Positions 46,232-54,159 of a stretch of DNA of 64,000 nt are shown here, piece after piece; positions within the stretch are counted from its first letter, which is position 1, and each line of letters opens with the position of its first letter. This stretch comes from Nanosynbacter sp. (GTDB taxonomy: Bacteria; Patescibacteriota; Saccharimonadia; Saccharimonadales; Saccharimonadaceae). The notes below the pieces were generated by a model. It did no database searches, had not been told where the DNA came from, and worked only from the letters and a program-made list of their open reading frames with translations. The translations under genes and the position numbers were made by a program. The stretch spans positions 29,935 through 93,934 of the forward strand of contig JABZJS010000003.1 in NCBI GenBank assembly GCA_015257665.1, written 5' to 3'.

Positions 46232-46480
46232 TTACACGCCATCTGGGCTGCCATGGTCAATTACCAAGCGCATCGTATCATCACCTTCATAGGTGGTCTG
46301 TGAGCCCTTGATAGAGAGAATGTTTTCACTGCCCTTGATTGCTGCGCAACCCACAAACCGCACATAGGTCGCGCTTAGCCATTCGACACCACGTGGCATG
46401 ACCGTAATTTCTTCGCCTTGATCCCCTATGACAGCAAACGAGACGCCATTCTCCACTTTCTGTGGTTGGTCATAGATCAT
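46232..46480 (-). CDS. Unknown small protein, 82 residues
   Basis: This short beta-rich protein (MIYDQPQKVENGVSF start) has no membrane segment and ends in VIDHGSPDGV. An 11-codon longer frame with a TTG start (46513) has a stronger TGGAG site, so the start is uncertain. No family is recognised. Confidence 0.6.
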   Translation of the reverse strand: MIYDQPQKVENGVSFAVIGDQGEEITVMPRGVEWLSATYVRFVGCAAIKGSENILSIKGSQTTYEGDDTMRLVIDHGSPDGV

Positions 46481-46778
46481 ATACTCACTGCGTCGAGAGA
46501 GTTGTTTCTCCAAAACTGCTTTATATTAGCAAGTTATCCCAGATTCGTCAATCAACCCCTCACCATAAGTATACACAGCATAGCCTCATCACCCCTGTCC
46601 TTCGCCCCTCTTCCCCATTATTCTACTCGGGTGGTGTGCAGCGATCAGTCGTAACGAGAGTTGCTAGCCTTGACGTAAGAGACCAGATAATCAGCCAAGG
46701 GCTGCTCTCACAACGCCAAGAGAAATAGTGAGGTATAAAATATGTGAGAATTGATGGTATGTGCGACACACTTGTCGC

Positions 46779-48071
46779 TTATATCATCGTGTTGTCGTAC
46801 CGGCTGCGGTTCTTCGCTTGGCGGCGCTTGCGGCCGACGAACCACCACCAGGTGCCACCGCTACCAGCTGCAGCAAGGACTGCTCCCGCGATGAGGATGA
46901 TGACCGTCCAGTTGGGGCTCTCCTCTTGCTTGCGCACAGTCGGTTGCTGGCGCTTTTTGCTTGGCTGTGGCTTTTTCTTGTCCTTCTTTTCATCCTTTTT
47001 CTTGTCTTTGTCGTCTTTTTTCTTCTCCTCAGGCTTGGGAGCAGGCTTTGATGCTGGCGCAGGCGCTGGCGCAGGCTGAGCCGTTACTTTCAAGCCAAAG
47101 GTGTCGGCGCAATCAGCCGTGAGCGGCGTCGCTGCACCCACTGGCACATTACCGCGTTGGATACTCCCCAGGCCGGCCAAACCACCCAGCAAGGTAGATG
47201 AATCATTATACGGGTTGATATTTGGGTCTGCCTCCTCGGCTGGTGTGGTCGGGCCACGATCGGAGGTCGTATACACCCAGCCAGCATTGCGCTCGCGGGC
47301 CTTGGCTACCACCTGGGCCTGTTGCTCGTTGCTGCCCACACTGTGGATGACGTGCCACATTTTGTAGGCATTAGCTGGGTTTTTCTCGAAGTTGGTGGCA
47401 GTTGGGTGGTTTAGGTCGTAGTAGCTATCGCTCAGGTAGCGCGCCGCCGAGGTCTCGGCATTGAGAAATACATCACCATAGGGCATGACAGACTCACCGA
47501 GGAAGCGCGTGCCCGCATTGTGGATGACGATGGAGCCTGGGTGCTTGACCTTGACGTAGTTGTAGAGATTGGCCAGGTAGCAGGTCTTTTGGCCACTACT
47601 GTGGTTGTCGGCTTCGTCGAAGAAGATTCCCTTCACATTGGGGTAGAGCGCATACCAGCGGTCAATCTCTGCCGCTACCTCAGCAATATTGCGCGTCTGG
47701 CGGCCGTGCTTGACATAGCCAATGTATTTGACACCAAGCGAGTCGAGCCGCGCCAGGGCCTTTACATAATCACTACTAACCGCTGTACCTGGGCCGCTCG
47801 ATGGGTTAACCACTGCAAAGGGCATCTTGCTCGAGACATTAGCCATATCATTCCAATACTGGTTGTTGCCACCCTGCATGGGGTAGCTATAGGCTGGCAT
47901 CATGATGGACTGCTGCGGCGCTATGGCACTCGCCTGCGGCGCAAGCAGCTGGCCCAGCACCGCCACAGCAGCCACAAACACCAGCACAGCCCGCCGTACT
48001 TGCTGCATACTCCACCGCATCGCCACACCCGTGGACGCCCGTGCTGCGTCTGTCACATCCTGCATAGTCAC
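46779..48071 (-). CDS. Spherulation-specific family 4-like protein, surface-anchored
   Basis: The spherulin-4 domain is a TIM-barrel glycosidase-like fold found in secreted proteins. The 430-residue product has a signal sequence (hydrophobic 25-45, AVAVLGQLLAPQASA). The domain spans about 55-310, with MMPAYSYP at the start, LGVKYIGYVKHGRQTR and the acidic GIFFDEADNHSSG motif. A long Pro/Lys/Glu/Asp-rich stalk follows (about 325-385). A C-terminal membrane helix (about 392-412) precedes a basic tail. It is thus displayed outside on a stalk. GTG at 48071 or ATG at 48065 may start it; TATCAT lies upstream. Confidence 0.88.
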   Translation of the reverse strand: MTMQDVTDAARASTGVAMRWSMQQVRRAVLVFVAAVAVLGQLLAPQASAIAPQQSIMMPAYSYPMQGGNNQYWNDMANVSSKMPFAVVNPSSGPGTAVSSDYVKALARLDSLGVKYIGYVKHGRQTRNIAEVAAEIDRWYALYPNVKGIFFDEADNHSSGQKTCYLANLYNYVKVKHPGSIVIHNAGTRFLGESVMPYGDVFLNAETSAARYLSDSYYDLNHPTATNFEKNPANAYKMWHVIHSVGSNEQQAQVVAKARERNAGWVYTTSDRGPTTPAEEADPNINPYNDSSTLLGGLAGLGSIQRGNVPVGAATPLTADCADTFGLKVTAQPAPAPAPASKPAPKPEEKKKDDKDKKKDEKKDKKKPQPSKKRQQPTVRKQEESPNWTVIILIAGAVLAAAGSGGTWWWFVGRKRRQAKNRSRYDNTMI

Positions 48072-48105
48072 TCTCTATGATAGCATCTTTGTGCACAAAT
48101 GGGTA

Positions 48106-49452
48106 TTATGTTGTGTATGTCACAATGTTTTTGCGGAGGCTTCTCTGTTGTGGTGATTGCACAATGCGGTGAAAGTAGTCGTGCACAGCGCCGCGTTGGC
48201 TCGCTTCGGGCACATTGGCCATATATTCAGTGCCAAAGACCGTTGCAGCTGTGTTTTGGTCGAAGCAAAAGCCCGTCAGCCTAAGCGGAGCATATCCATC
48301 ACCAAACTGCCCCCACACCGTACCAGGCGGGAATTCTACACCACAGTACCGTACTGCATCGGCGGCAAGGAACGTCTGCGCCCCATGTGTTTTGCTGATA
48401 AAGCGTTTGCCAGCGATGGCCGTCTTACTCATCGCTGGTTGAGTGCTCATCATATATGCCTGAGCAAAGTATGCCTCAACATCTTTGCAGCCGCCCTCAC
48501 GGAGGCGCACTGCTTCGGTCGGCATAGGCAGATCGCTAGTGCGGTCGGTGCCACGAGTGGTGATTTGGTTCAGCAAGGTAATCAAGACATCCGCCGCTGG
48601 CTCACCAGTTGGCTGAAGCACTGTGCGATGTTCGTCATCCGCCACAAGGTGACCTGTTTGGTCGGCTGCCATCTTAACAATCTCGCGCGACATCCAGGCA
48701 TAGGCATTACCATAGCGGCTACCCTGCTCGGTAATGAGCTCCCACTCAGCAGTACCCGCAAGACGCACACCACCAGCATCACAAGCATCCAACAGCGCTC
48801 GTGCTGATGCGGTGTGGAGATATAGATGCTCATCTGTATCATTTTGCTCTTCGTAGTGGGCAAGCAGCGCCGTCCCGTAGCATTGTAATGCGCTATTGCC
48901 ACCATCTTGCTGAACTCTACACATCAAGACGCGGTCAATGTAGATACTTGGGTCAAATACACCGATGGAGATCGTTGGATTACCAGCGTGCAAATCCTCA
49001 ACACCACTTGTAATCTGGTACGCCACCTCTTGCACGCGCCGCATAGCTGGCGACTGCTGGTATGCATCTGCTACAGCCTGGCAAAATTCATCATCTGTCA
49101 GCCCGTCATTCCGCCTTCGGCATAATGTGACGATTCGCTGCTCGAGGATGCTCCGTGTCTTGTCTATTGGCTCATCCACTGCAACAAGTGCGCCATCTAG
49201 CAGTGGCACTACCTCCTCAGGTATCATATCTGCCGGGCTGCCATCCACCAAATATTCTGCAGCCTCCTCCCCTGCTGCCATCGTTTCCAAATCTTGCGCA
49301 AACCGCTTTGTCTCGCGCGCTGCTTTATCAACGACAAACTGCCGACGCTCCTGCGCAAGCCGATCAGCTGTGCATAGTAGCTCTCTCGCTCTTTCGTGTG
49401 AGAAAGATACTGGCGAAGTTGTTTCAGCTGATGGTTGTTTTTCTTGGCTCAT
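48106..49452 (-). CDS. Unknown 448-residue soluble protein
   Basis: I do not recognise the family. Hydrophilic and mostly helical: a Glu/Arg-rich N-terminal helix (20-60), a middle region with SIGVFDPSIYIDR, and a C-terminal part with FCFDQNTAATVFG. Several cysteines, no signal or membrane segment. A TATCAT box is six bases before the ATG, suggesting a leaderless gene. Monocistronic. Confidence 0.78.
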   Translation of the reverse strand: MSQEKQPSAETTSPVSFSHERARELLCTADRLAQERRQFVVDKAARETKRFAQDLETMAAGEEAAEYLVDGSPADMIPEEVVPLLDGALVAVDEPIDKTRSILEQRIVTLCRRRNDGLTDDEFCQAVADAYQQSPAMRRVQEVAYQITSGVEDLHAGNPTISIGVFDPSIYIDRVLMCRVQQDGGNSALQCYGTALLAHYEEQNDTDEHLYLHTASARALLDACDAGGVRLAGTAEWELITEQGSRYGNAYAWMSREIVKMAADQTGHLVADDEHRTVLQPTGEPAADVLITLLNQITTRGTDRTSDLPMPTEAVRLREGGCKDVEAYFAQAYMMSTQPAMSKTAIAGKRFISKTHGAQTFLAADAVRYCGVEFPPGTVWGQFGDGYAPLRLTGFCFDQNTAATVFGTEYMANVPEASQRGAVHDYFHRIVQSPQQRSLRKNIVTYTT

Positions 49453-49500
49453 TGTTGCATGATAACGTATAGTGGTTAGTTTTGTAAAGCATTGCGTATG

Positions 49501-50169
49501 CTATAGCAACACCACCCGCTCTCTCGCCCACTCCAGTGCGGCGAGGCTGCGCTGGCGCGCTGCTGTGTGCTCGGGTGAGGGTTGGTCACTCCCCCACCAC
49601 TGGTTCCAGGCCCAGTCAATAGGGTTGAGGCACTCAAGGTGATCGGTATGGTGCAGCTTGCCATTGATAAAGACATCGTTGCGCTCAGTATAGATATGAG
49701 CATAGCCACACCGCTGGAGAGCGCGCAAGCTCGCAATGTTGCCCTGCACCACGGCAGATTTAATACAGTGCAGCCCCAGATTCTCAAAGGCGTACCACGT
49801 ACGAGCATGGTGGCTAGCACTAGCAACACCCTTGCCCCAGTAATTCTTATCCACAATAATGATGCCGCTTATGGCAGTGTGGATGTGCTTTCTCGTAATA
49901 CTCACCAGTGCCGTGCTACCTACCAGCCGCCGTGCCTCACCATCCTTGGCCCAGATACCCCAGACGATACTTTCTTTATCTGCGATTGTTTTGTCATACC
50001 ACGCTTGCTCGGTCTCGAGCGTCTGCGCCCGGTGCTCGGCAAAATACTGCGTGACCGTCCCGTGCGCAAACCCGTCCACAAATGGCCTCAGCTCATCCCG
50101 CGCAAACGGCGCAAGCTCCAGCTCGAGCCCCCGCTTTGTCGTGACTGTCATCATTGGGCCAAATGCCAT
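49501..50169 (-). CDS. GNAT-family N-acetyltransferase
   Basis: Transfers acetyl from acetyl-CoA to an unknown amine. The 222-residue product has the fold strands around RRLVGSTALVSI, the acetyl-CoA loop DKNYWGKGVASASHHA and NIASLRALQRCGY, as in RimJ/RimL-type enzymes. The start at 50169 follows AAAGGAG; a TATACT promoter lies upstream. The longer frame overlaps the upstream gap. Confidence 0.9.
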   Translation of the reverse strand: MAFGPMMTVTTKRGLELELAPFARDELRPFVDGFAHGTVTQYFAEHRAQTLETEQAWYDKTIADKESIVWGIWAKDGEARRLVGSTALVSITRKHIHTAISGIIIVDKNYWGKGVASASHHARTWYAFENLGLHCIKSAVVQGNIASLRALQRCGYAHIYTERNDVFINGKLHHTDHLECLNPIDWAWNQWWGSDQPSPEHTAARQRSLAALEWARERVVLL

Positions 50170-50255
50170 GGTGTGCTCCTTTCGTGGTGGTGTTTCTAGT
50201 ATAGCATTGGTGGGAGAATGATACACAAGGCGAAAGGTTACCCTCATCAGATACC

Positions 50256-50897
50256 CTAAGGGCGAGAGAATGTGTTCATCATGCGCTTAGCTCCACCGCG
50301 GACAACGTCCATATCCTCTACCTGGGCATATTTACCAAGGTCCTTGCTTGGCTTTGTTTGCGTCTGCTGTGTATAGCGCACAGCGAGTTTATCTGGGCTA
50401 ATCACATACTGCGCCCCACCAAGATCCACATGATGAACGAATTCTTCATCACCATAGCCACGGAAGCCAACACCATTCATAACACACTGGATAGTTACGC
50501 CCTTTTCTTTCTGTTGCATTTGCCCATTCTGTGTTGTCATATGCTCATACAGCTCTACAAGCACATATGTCGAGCCATCAAAGATATCAGGAGGCTGGAG
50601 CTTATCCTCGTGCTGTTCGCAATATTGCTTTCGCACTGCATTTGCCGCCTTAAGCAGCTTAAACATCCGTGACGAATCTGTAGCGTCAGCTATGTCTTCC
50701 AAATCGTCAAGCGTCAAGTCGCTATATGTCACATATCGTTGCAGGTCTGGATCTTCGCGTAACAAAGGTGCGCCCTCAAGCTGTTGACTAATAAATAAGT
50801 CAAAATTAGCCACCGCCTTCTCATACTCGGTCCGGCCCAGCATAGCTTCGAGAGTAGCAATGCCACCACTACCTGCCTCATGCCCTGCTTCGTACAT
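50256..50897 (-). CDS. Unknown 213-residue soluble protein
   Basis: I do not recognise the family. An N-terminal helical half with GRTEYEKAVANFDLF is followed by an acidic helix (DLTLDDLEDIADATDSS), then a beta-rich half with VGFRGYGDEEFVHHVDLGG. No membrane segment. The ATG follows AAGGAG. It could be a single-gene unit between the GNAT gene and rpsO. Confidence 0.75.
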   Translation of the reverse strand: MYEAGHEAGSGGIATLEAMLGRTEYEKAVANFDLFISQQLEGAPLLREDPDLQRYVTYSDLTLDDLEDIADATDSSRMFKLLKAANAVRKQYCEQHEDKLQPPDIFDGSTYVLVELYEHMTTQNGQMQQKEKGVTIQCVMNGVGFRGYGDEEFVHHVDLGGAQYVISPDKLAVRYTQQTQTKPSKDLGKYAQVEDMDVVRGGAKRMMNTFSRP

Positions 50898-50994
50898 ACT
50901 ATAACTCCTTTTTGTTTATGGCATAATGTATTGTACGGTACATCTTGATCTCATATTTGTCAAGTGTAGTATATCTGTACTACTACCCCACCAC

Positions 50995-51025
50995 CAAAAA
51001 ACCTCCCCAATAAGTGGGGAGGTTT
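50995..51025 (-). terminator. Intrinsic terminator after rpsO
   Basis: AAACCTCCCC/GGGGAGGTTT with a seven-base loop and a T-rich end on the minus strand. Confidence 0.88.
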
Positions 51026-51043
51026 ATTTCTCGTGGCGAGCGC

Positions 51044-51310
51044 TTATTTGCGCAGACCGAGGGTTTCGAGCGTTGCTTTGTAGGCATCAAAGTTGGTCCG
51101 CTCAAGGTAGCGGAGCAGCCGCTTGCGCCGGCCGACCATTTGCTTGAGGCCACGACGAGCCATGTTGTCGTGCTTGTTGGACTTAAGGTGTTCGGTCACC
51201 TCTTTGATACGAGCCGTCAAGATAGACACCTGCGCCTGTGGGCTGCCGACGTCGTTCTTGCTGACCTGAGTCAAAGCAATCGCTTTCGCTTTGTTATCCT
51301 TAGTAATCAT
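51044..51310 (-). CDS. rpsO: 30S ribosomal protein S15
   Basis: S15 binds 16S rRNA in the platform. The 88-residue product has VSILTARIKEVTEHLKSNKHD, the RRGLKQMVGRRKRLLRYL motif and the usual length. Single-gene unit with its own promoter and terminator, separated from pnp. Confidence 0.97.
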   Translation of the reverse strand: MITKDNKAKAIALTQVSKNDVGSPQAQVSILTARIKEVTEHLKSNKHDNMARRGLKQMVGRRKRLLRYLERTNFDAYKATLETLGLRK

Positions 51311-51324
51311 ACTGGTGTATTGTA
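51311..51324 (-). promoter_or_regulatory. Leaderless promoter of rpsO
   Basis: TACAAT (minus, 51319-51324) eight bases before the ATG, no ribosome site. With so short a leader, the classic S15 leader control cannot operate. Confidence 0.55.
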
Positions 51325-51355
51325 GCAGGAGGACGGCGCAGTGTCAATGTAGACG

Positions 51356-52108
51356 CTAGCGACAGAGTACATCATGGGCGCTAGTGATATCGGAAAGTCC
51401 CTCGTCTGCACCCTCCTGCACAAAGCCAAGACGTATTATTTCTTTTATGAATCGTCTCTCGTCATCATTGTTTGTCAAGCAACGCGCAAGATTATATGTA
51501 TCATAGAACGCTGTCTTGATAGCAGGATATGCTTCGGCCAATGCGCTGAGTTCTCCTTTTGCGATATCTGTCATTGCGTAATGCTTTTCGTACAACTTAG
51601 CATACAAGCCGCGGACAAGGCCAACCTCAGGCAATACCGCCTCGGCACGAATCAGCGCTGGCGTCGCACTATGGTAGAGATTGACAAAATCAACACCATC
51701 CTTAGACTCAAGTAGTGTCGCATCAACCTTTGGAACACGGAGGCGGGCACGGAGATTGTTTGGGTCTCTTGTGTCGTGTGGATCATGGTCAAGAAAGGTA
51801 TTCCAGAAATCTTCCTCATCCTCATATGGCGAAGTGCGGTCCATTACGCTATCTACCTCTGGCCATCCCCAATGCCTGTTTACCTCGTCTATAGCAGCTA
51901 TGTCTGCACCTTTGCGCTGTTTTGCTTCTGCAAGCATGAGTGGCTGCACTCTGCCACCAAGCGGCTCATAGCCTTTTATGCGCTCATCAATTGTCGCAGC
52001 AATTTCTTCTAACTCCTGCGTCAATCGCTCATACTCATCTGGCTGCCGCTCAGGTGCTTTACCACCAATAATTGTTATTTTACTGAGAAGTTCACCATGA
52101 TCTATCAT
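51356..52108 (-). CDS. Unknown 250-residue soluble protein
   Basis: I do not recognise the family. Acidic and helical with a Trp/Asp-rich middle (NRHWGWPEVDSVMDR, EEDFWNTFLDHDPHD) and a C-terminal helical bundle with FYDTYNLARCLTNNDDERRF. No membrane segment. CATACT lies six bases before the ATG, predicting a leaderless mRNA. Confidence 0.76.
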   Translation of the reverse strand: MIDHGELLSKITIIGGKAPERQPDEYERLTQELEEIAATIDERIKGYEPLGGRVQPLMLAEAKQRKGADIAAIDEVNRHWGWPEVDSVMDRTSPYEDEEDFWNTFLDHDPHDTRDPNNLRARLRVPKVDATLLESKDGVDFVNLYHSATPALIRAEAVLPEVGLVRGLYAKLYEKHYAMTDIAKGELSALAEAYPAIKTAFYDTYNLARCLTNNDDERRFIKEIIRLGFVQEGADEGLSDITSAHDVLCR

Positions 52109-52156
52109 ATATCAAGTATGACAGTAGTAGGACTATGAGTCAAATCGAGGGGTTCG

Positions 52157-52855
52157 TTACCACCCCACCTGCACACCATACCGCGCCACCTGCCCCGGCA
52201 CTAGCACTGTGGCACGAGACGGGTTATCGGCGAAGGAGTTGCCGCTGTGCGTTGGCTCAACACAGAGGTACGGGCCCAACTCATCCGTCCAAATCGCCCA
52301 GCGAGGTAATCCCTCACTTTGCAGCGTAATGGTGCGCCGGCCCGTGGCAAGCTGGCGCGTGGGCCCATCAACGAAGATCGTATCGGCGAGTGGCGCAAGG
52401 TCGGCTAACGGCTGGCTATCCAGCACGAGCGCGCCATCATACGCAAAATACGGGTGGAAGGCTGGTGCCACGAGGAGCTCCTCCTCGCCAACATTCGCCA
52501 GCGTGAGCTGCATTGCAAGCTGGTGCTCCGCCACCATATACACCAAGCGAGACTCCAGCCCAGCATAAGCATCACTCCCCTGCAGCACGAGCTCCACCCG
52601 GTCGCTGGTGTGCTCCACCACCTGCCACCAGCTGGTGCGGCCAAAACCATGCTGCGCCAAACCACTCGCTCCACCCGGGCCAAAGTTGGGCAAGCAGACA
52701 TGGCAGCCACCACGCGTTTTACGCTCGCCATCAGGGGTCGTGAGCTGCTGCAGTGGGTAGAATATATCCCCACGCTCATCAGCCAGGCTGGTGATATACG
52801 CACCATCTGTCGTGATAGTTGCGGTGGTTGTGCCAGTGTATAGCGTGATGTTCAT
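52157..52855 (-). CDS. Aldose 1-epimerase family protein
   Basis: Interconverts anomers of a sugar or sugar phosphate. The 232-residue product has the beta-sandwich landmarks ARGSG-type AQHGFGRTSWW near 70 and the catalytic APAFHPYF near 130. CVEPTHSGN follows near 200, with the catalytic Glu. It is shorter than galactose mutarotases (about 340) and closer to YeaD-type glucose-6-phosphate epimerases. GAGG ribosome site; it follows truB by 35 bp. Confidence 0.9.
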   Translation of the reverse strand: MNITLYTGTTTATITTDGAYITSLADERGDIFYPLQQLTTPDGERKTRGGCHVCLPNFGPGGASGLAQHGFGRTSWWQVVEHTSDRVELVLQGSDAYAGLESRLVYMVAEHQLAMQLTLANVGEEELLVAPAFHPYFAYDGALVLDSQPLADLAPLADTIFVDGPTRQLATGRRTITLQSEGLPRWAIWTDELGPYLCVEPTHSGNSFADNPSRATVLVPGQVARYGVQVGW

Positions 52856-52890
52856 CGGTATTCCTCGCTTCTTTATTTTATTATGTATGG

Positions 52891-53595
52891 CTAATCAACA
52901 ATCCCAAAATCCTGCAGCTGCTGCGCCTGTGCCACCGGCCAATCAGCAATCGCTGTGCGCCGCAGCGCCGCGCAGTACGCCCCCGTGCCAAGCTGCCTGC
53001 CAATATCCACCGCCAGGCTGCGGATATATGTACCACTACTCACCCGCGTGCGAATGACGAGCCGTGGATACTGATACTCCAGCACCTCCAGCGAGTGGAT
53101 CGTAATGGTGCGCTCTGGCAACTCCACTTCTTTACCATCACGCGCGAGTTTATAGGCCCGCTGGCCGTTGATCTTAATGGCACTAAAGATCGGTGGCCGC
53201 TGGCGAATCTGGCCAGTAAAGCGCTGCAGTACTGCATCGAGCTGCTGACGTGATGGCGGTGTGATAGGCAGCTTGGTATCTTCTGGCAGATAGGGCGCTA
53301 TCTCCCCTTCTGGGTCGCCTGTGGTGCTGGTTTGACCCAGGATAATCGTCGCTTCGTACGTCTTGTCGAGCTTGGTGTAGCGCATGGCATTGCGGCACTC
53401 CGTGCCCGTCACCAGGAGCAAAAGGCCCGTTGCAAAGGGGTCAAGCGTACCGCAGTGCCCCACCTTCACCTTCTTGCCAGCCTGCTGGCTCAGCACCCGC
53501 CGCACCCGCGCCACCACCCCAAAGCTCGTCATACCAGCTGGCTTGTCGATATGGAGAATGCGATCGTATGATGAATCAGGTGTTTGGTGTGTCAT
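52891..53595 (-). CDS. truB: tRNA pseudouridine(55) synthase TruB
   Basis: Makes pseudouridine 55 in the T loop of tRNAs. The 234-residue product has DKPAGMTSFGVVARVRR and the catalytic GHCGTLDPFATGLL (Asp essential). YEATIILGQTSTTGDPEG follows, and KINGQRAYKLAR and SGTYIRSLA after that. It lacks a C-terminal PUA domain, a short form that is common in small genomes. The start at 53595 is six bases after a TATACT box. Confidence 0.96.
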   Translation of the reverse strand: MTHQTPDSSYDRILHIDKPAGMTSFGVVARVRRVLSQQAGKKVKVGHCGTLDPFATGLLLLVTGTECRNAMRYTKLDKTYEATIILGQTSTTGDPEGEIAPYLPEDTKLPITPPSRQQLDAVLQRFTGQIRQRPPIFSAIKINGQRAYKLARDGKEVELPERTITIHSLEVLEYQYPRLVIRTRVSSGTYIRSLAVDIGRQLGTGAYCAALRRTAIADWPVAQAQQLQDFGIVD

Positions 53596-53607
53596 GTGGT
53601 TAGTATA
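53596..53607 (-). promoter_or_regulatory. Leaderless promoter of truB
   Basis: TATACT (minus, 53602-53607) in the context TGCTATACTA, six bases before the ATG. Confidence 0.65.
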
Positions 53608-53685
53608 GCATGATGATAAAGATTATGAGATTGTATCGGTCCTCAGTTGGTATGCTTCTCTTGCATGACAGTACCACAGGAGACG

Positions 53686-53713
53686 TTGACAAATAGTATA
53701 TAGTGTGTAATTC
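53686..53713 (+). promoter_or_regulatory. Promoter of the 75-residue gene
   Basis: TTGACA (53686-53691), 16 bases, TAATTC (53708-53713). Confidence 0.5.
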
Positions 53714-53754
53714 TCAAGATACTAGCATAGTAAGATTTAGAAGGATCCGTTGGT

Positions 53755-53982
53755 ATGGAAACATTCGGATCACACAGTCACAATCAAGACAAAACACCAG
53801 AAACGTCAGAAAGAGATGCTGCGACAGTACAGCTCGACGAAGAGACGGCTAAACATTATGGCATACCGATAGAATCTGCACGTGAGGTCAACGACAAACT
53901 AGCAGCGGACGCTCTTGCGACTGCTATACAGCTGGGATTCTCACGGGAACAGGCTCCCTCCGACGAACAGTTGGATTCGTAA
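53755..53982 (+). CDS. Small unknown acidic protein
   Basis: This 75-residue protein is acidic and helical with LDEETAKHYGIPIESARE in the middle. No cysteine or membrane segment. A promoter and an AGAAGGA site support expression, though the site is far from the ATG. No family is recognised. Confidence 0.6.
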   Translation: METFGSHSHNQDKTPETSERDAATVQLDEETAKHYGIPIESAREVNDKLAADALATAIQLGFSREQAPSDEQLDS

Positions 53983-54094
53983 ATAGAGTCGATGTCACCT
54001 GCACTCATGTACATTTCCAATACGTGAGGGGTCTGGTTGAAGGCAACCACATACGTTTCTCGCTCATTACCTGTCCAGTCCAGTATTTCATATT

Positions 54095-54122
54095 AAAACC
54101 GGCCAAACATGGCCGGTTTGTC
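54095..54122 (-). terminator. Intrinsic terminator
   Basis: AAACCGGCC/GGCCGGTTT arms; on the minus strand followed by T-rich sequence, 40 bp after the DHH-like gene. Confidence 0.85.
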
Positions 54123-54159
54123 TTGTCGTTTCTCGTTTAGCGGCAAAAGCCAGTAGCCC

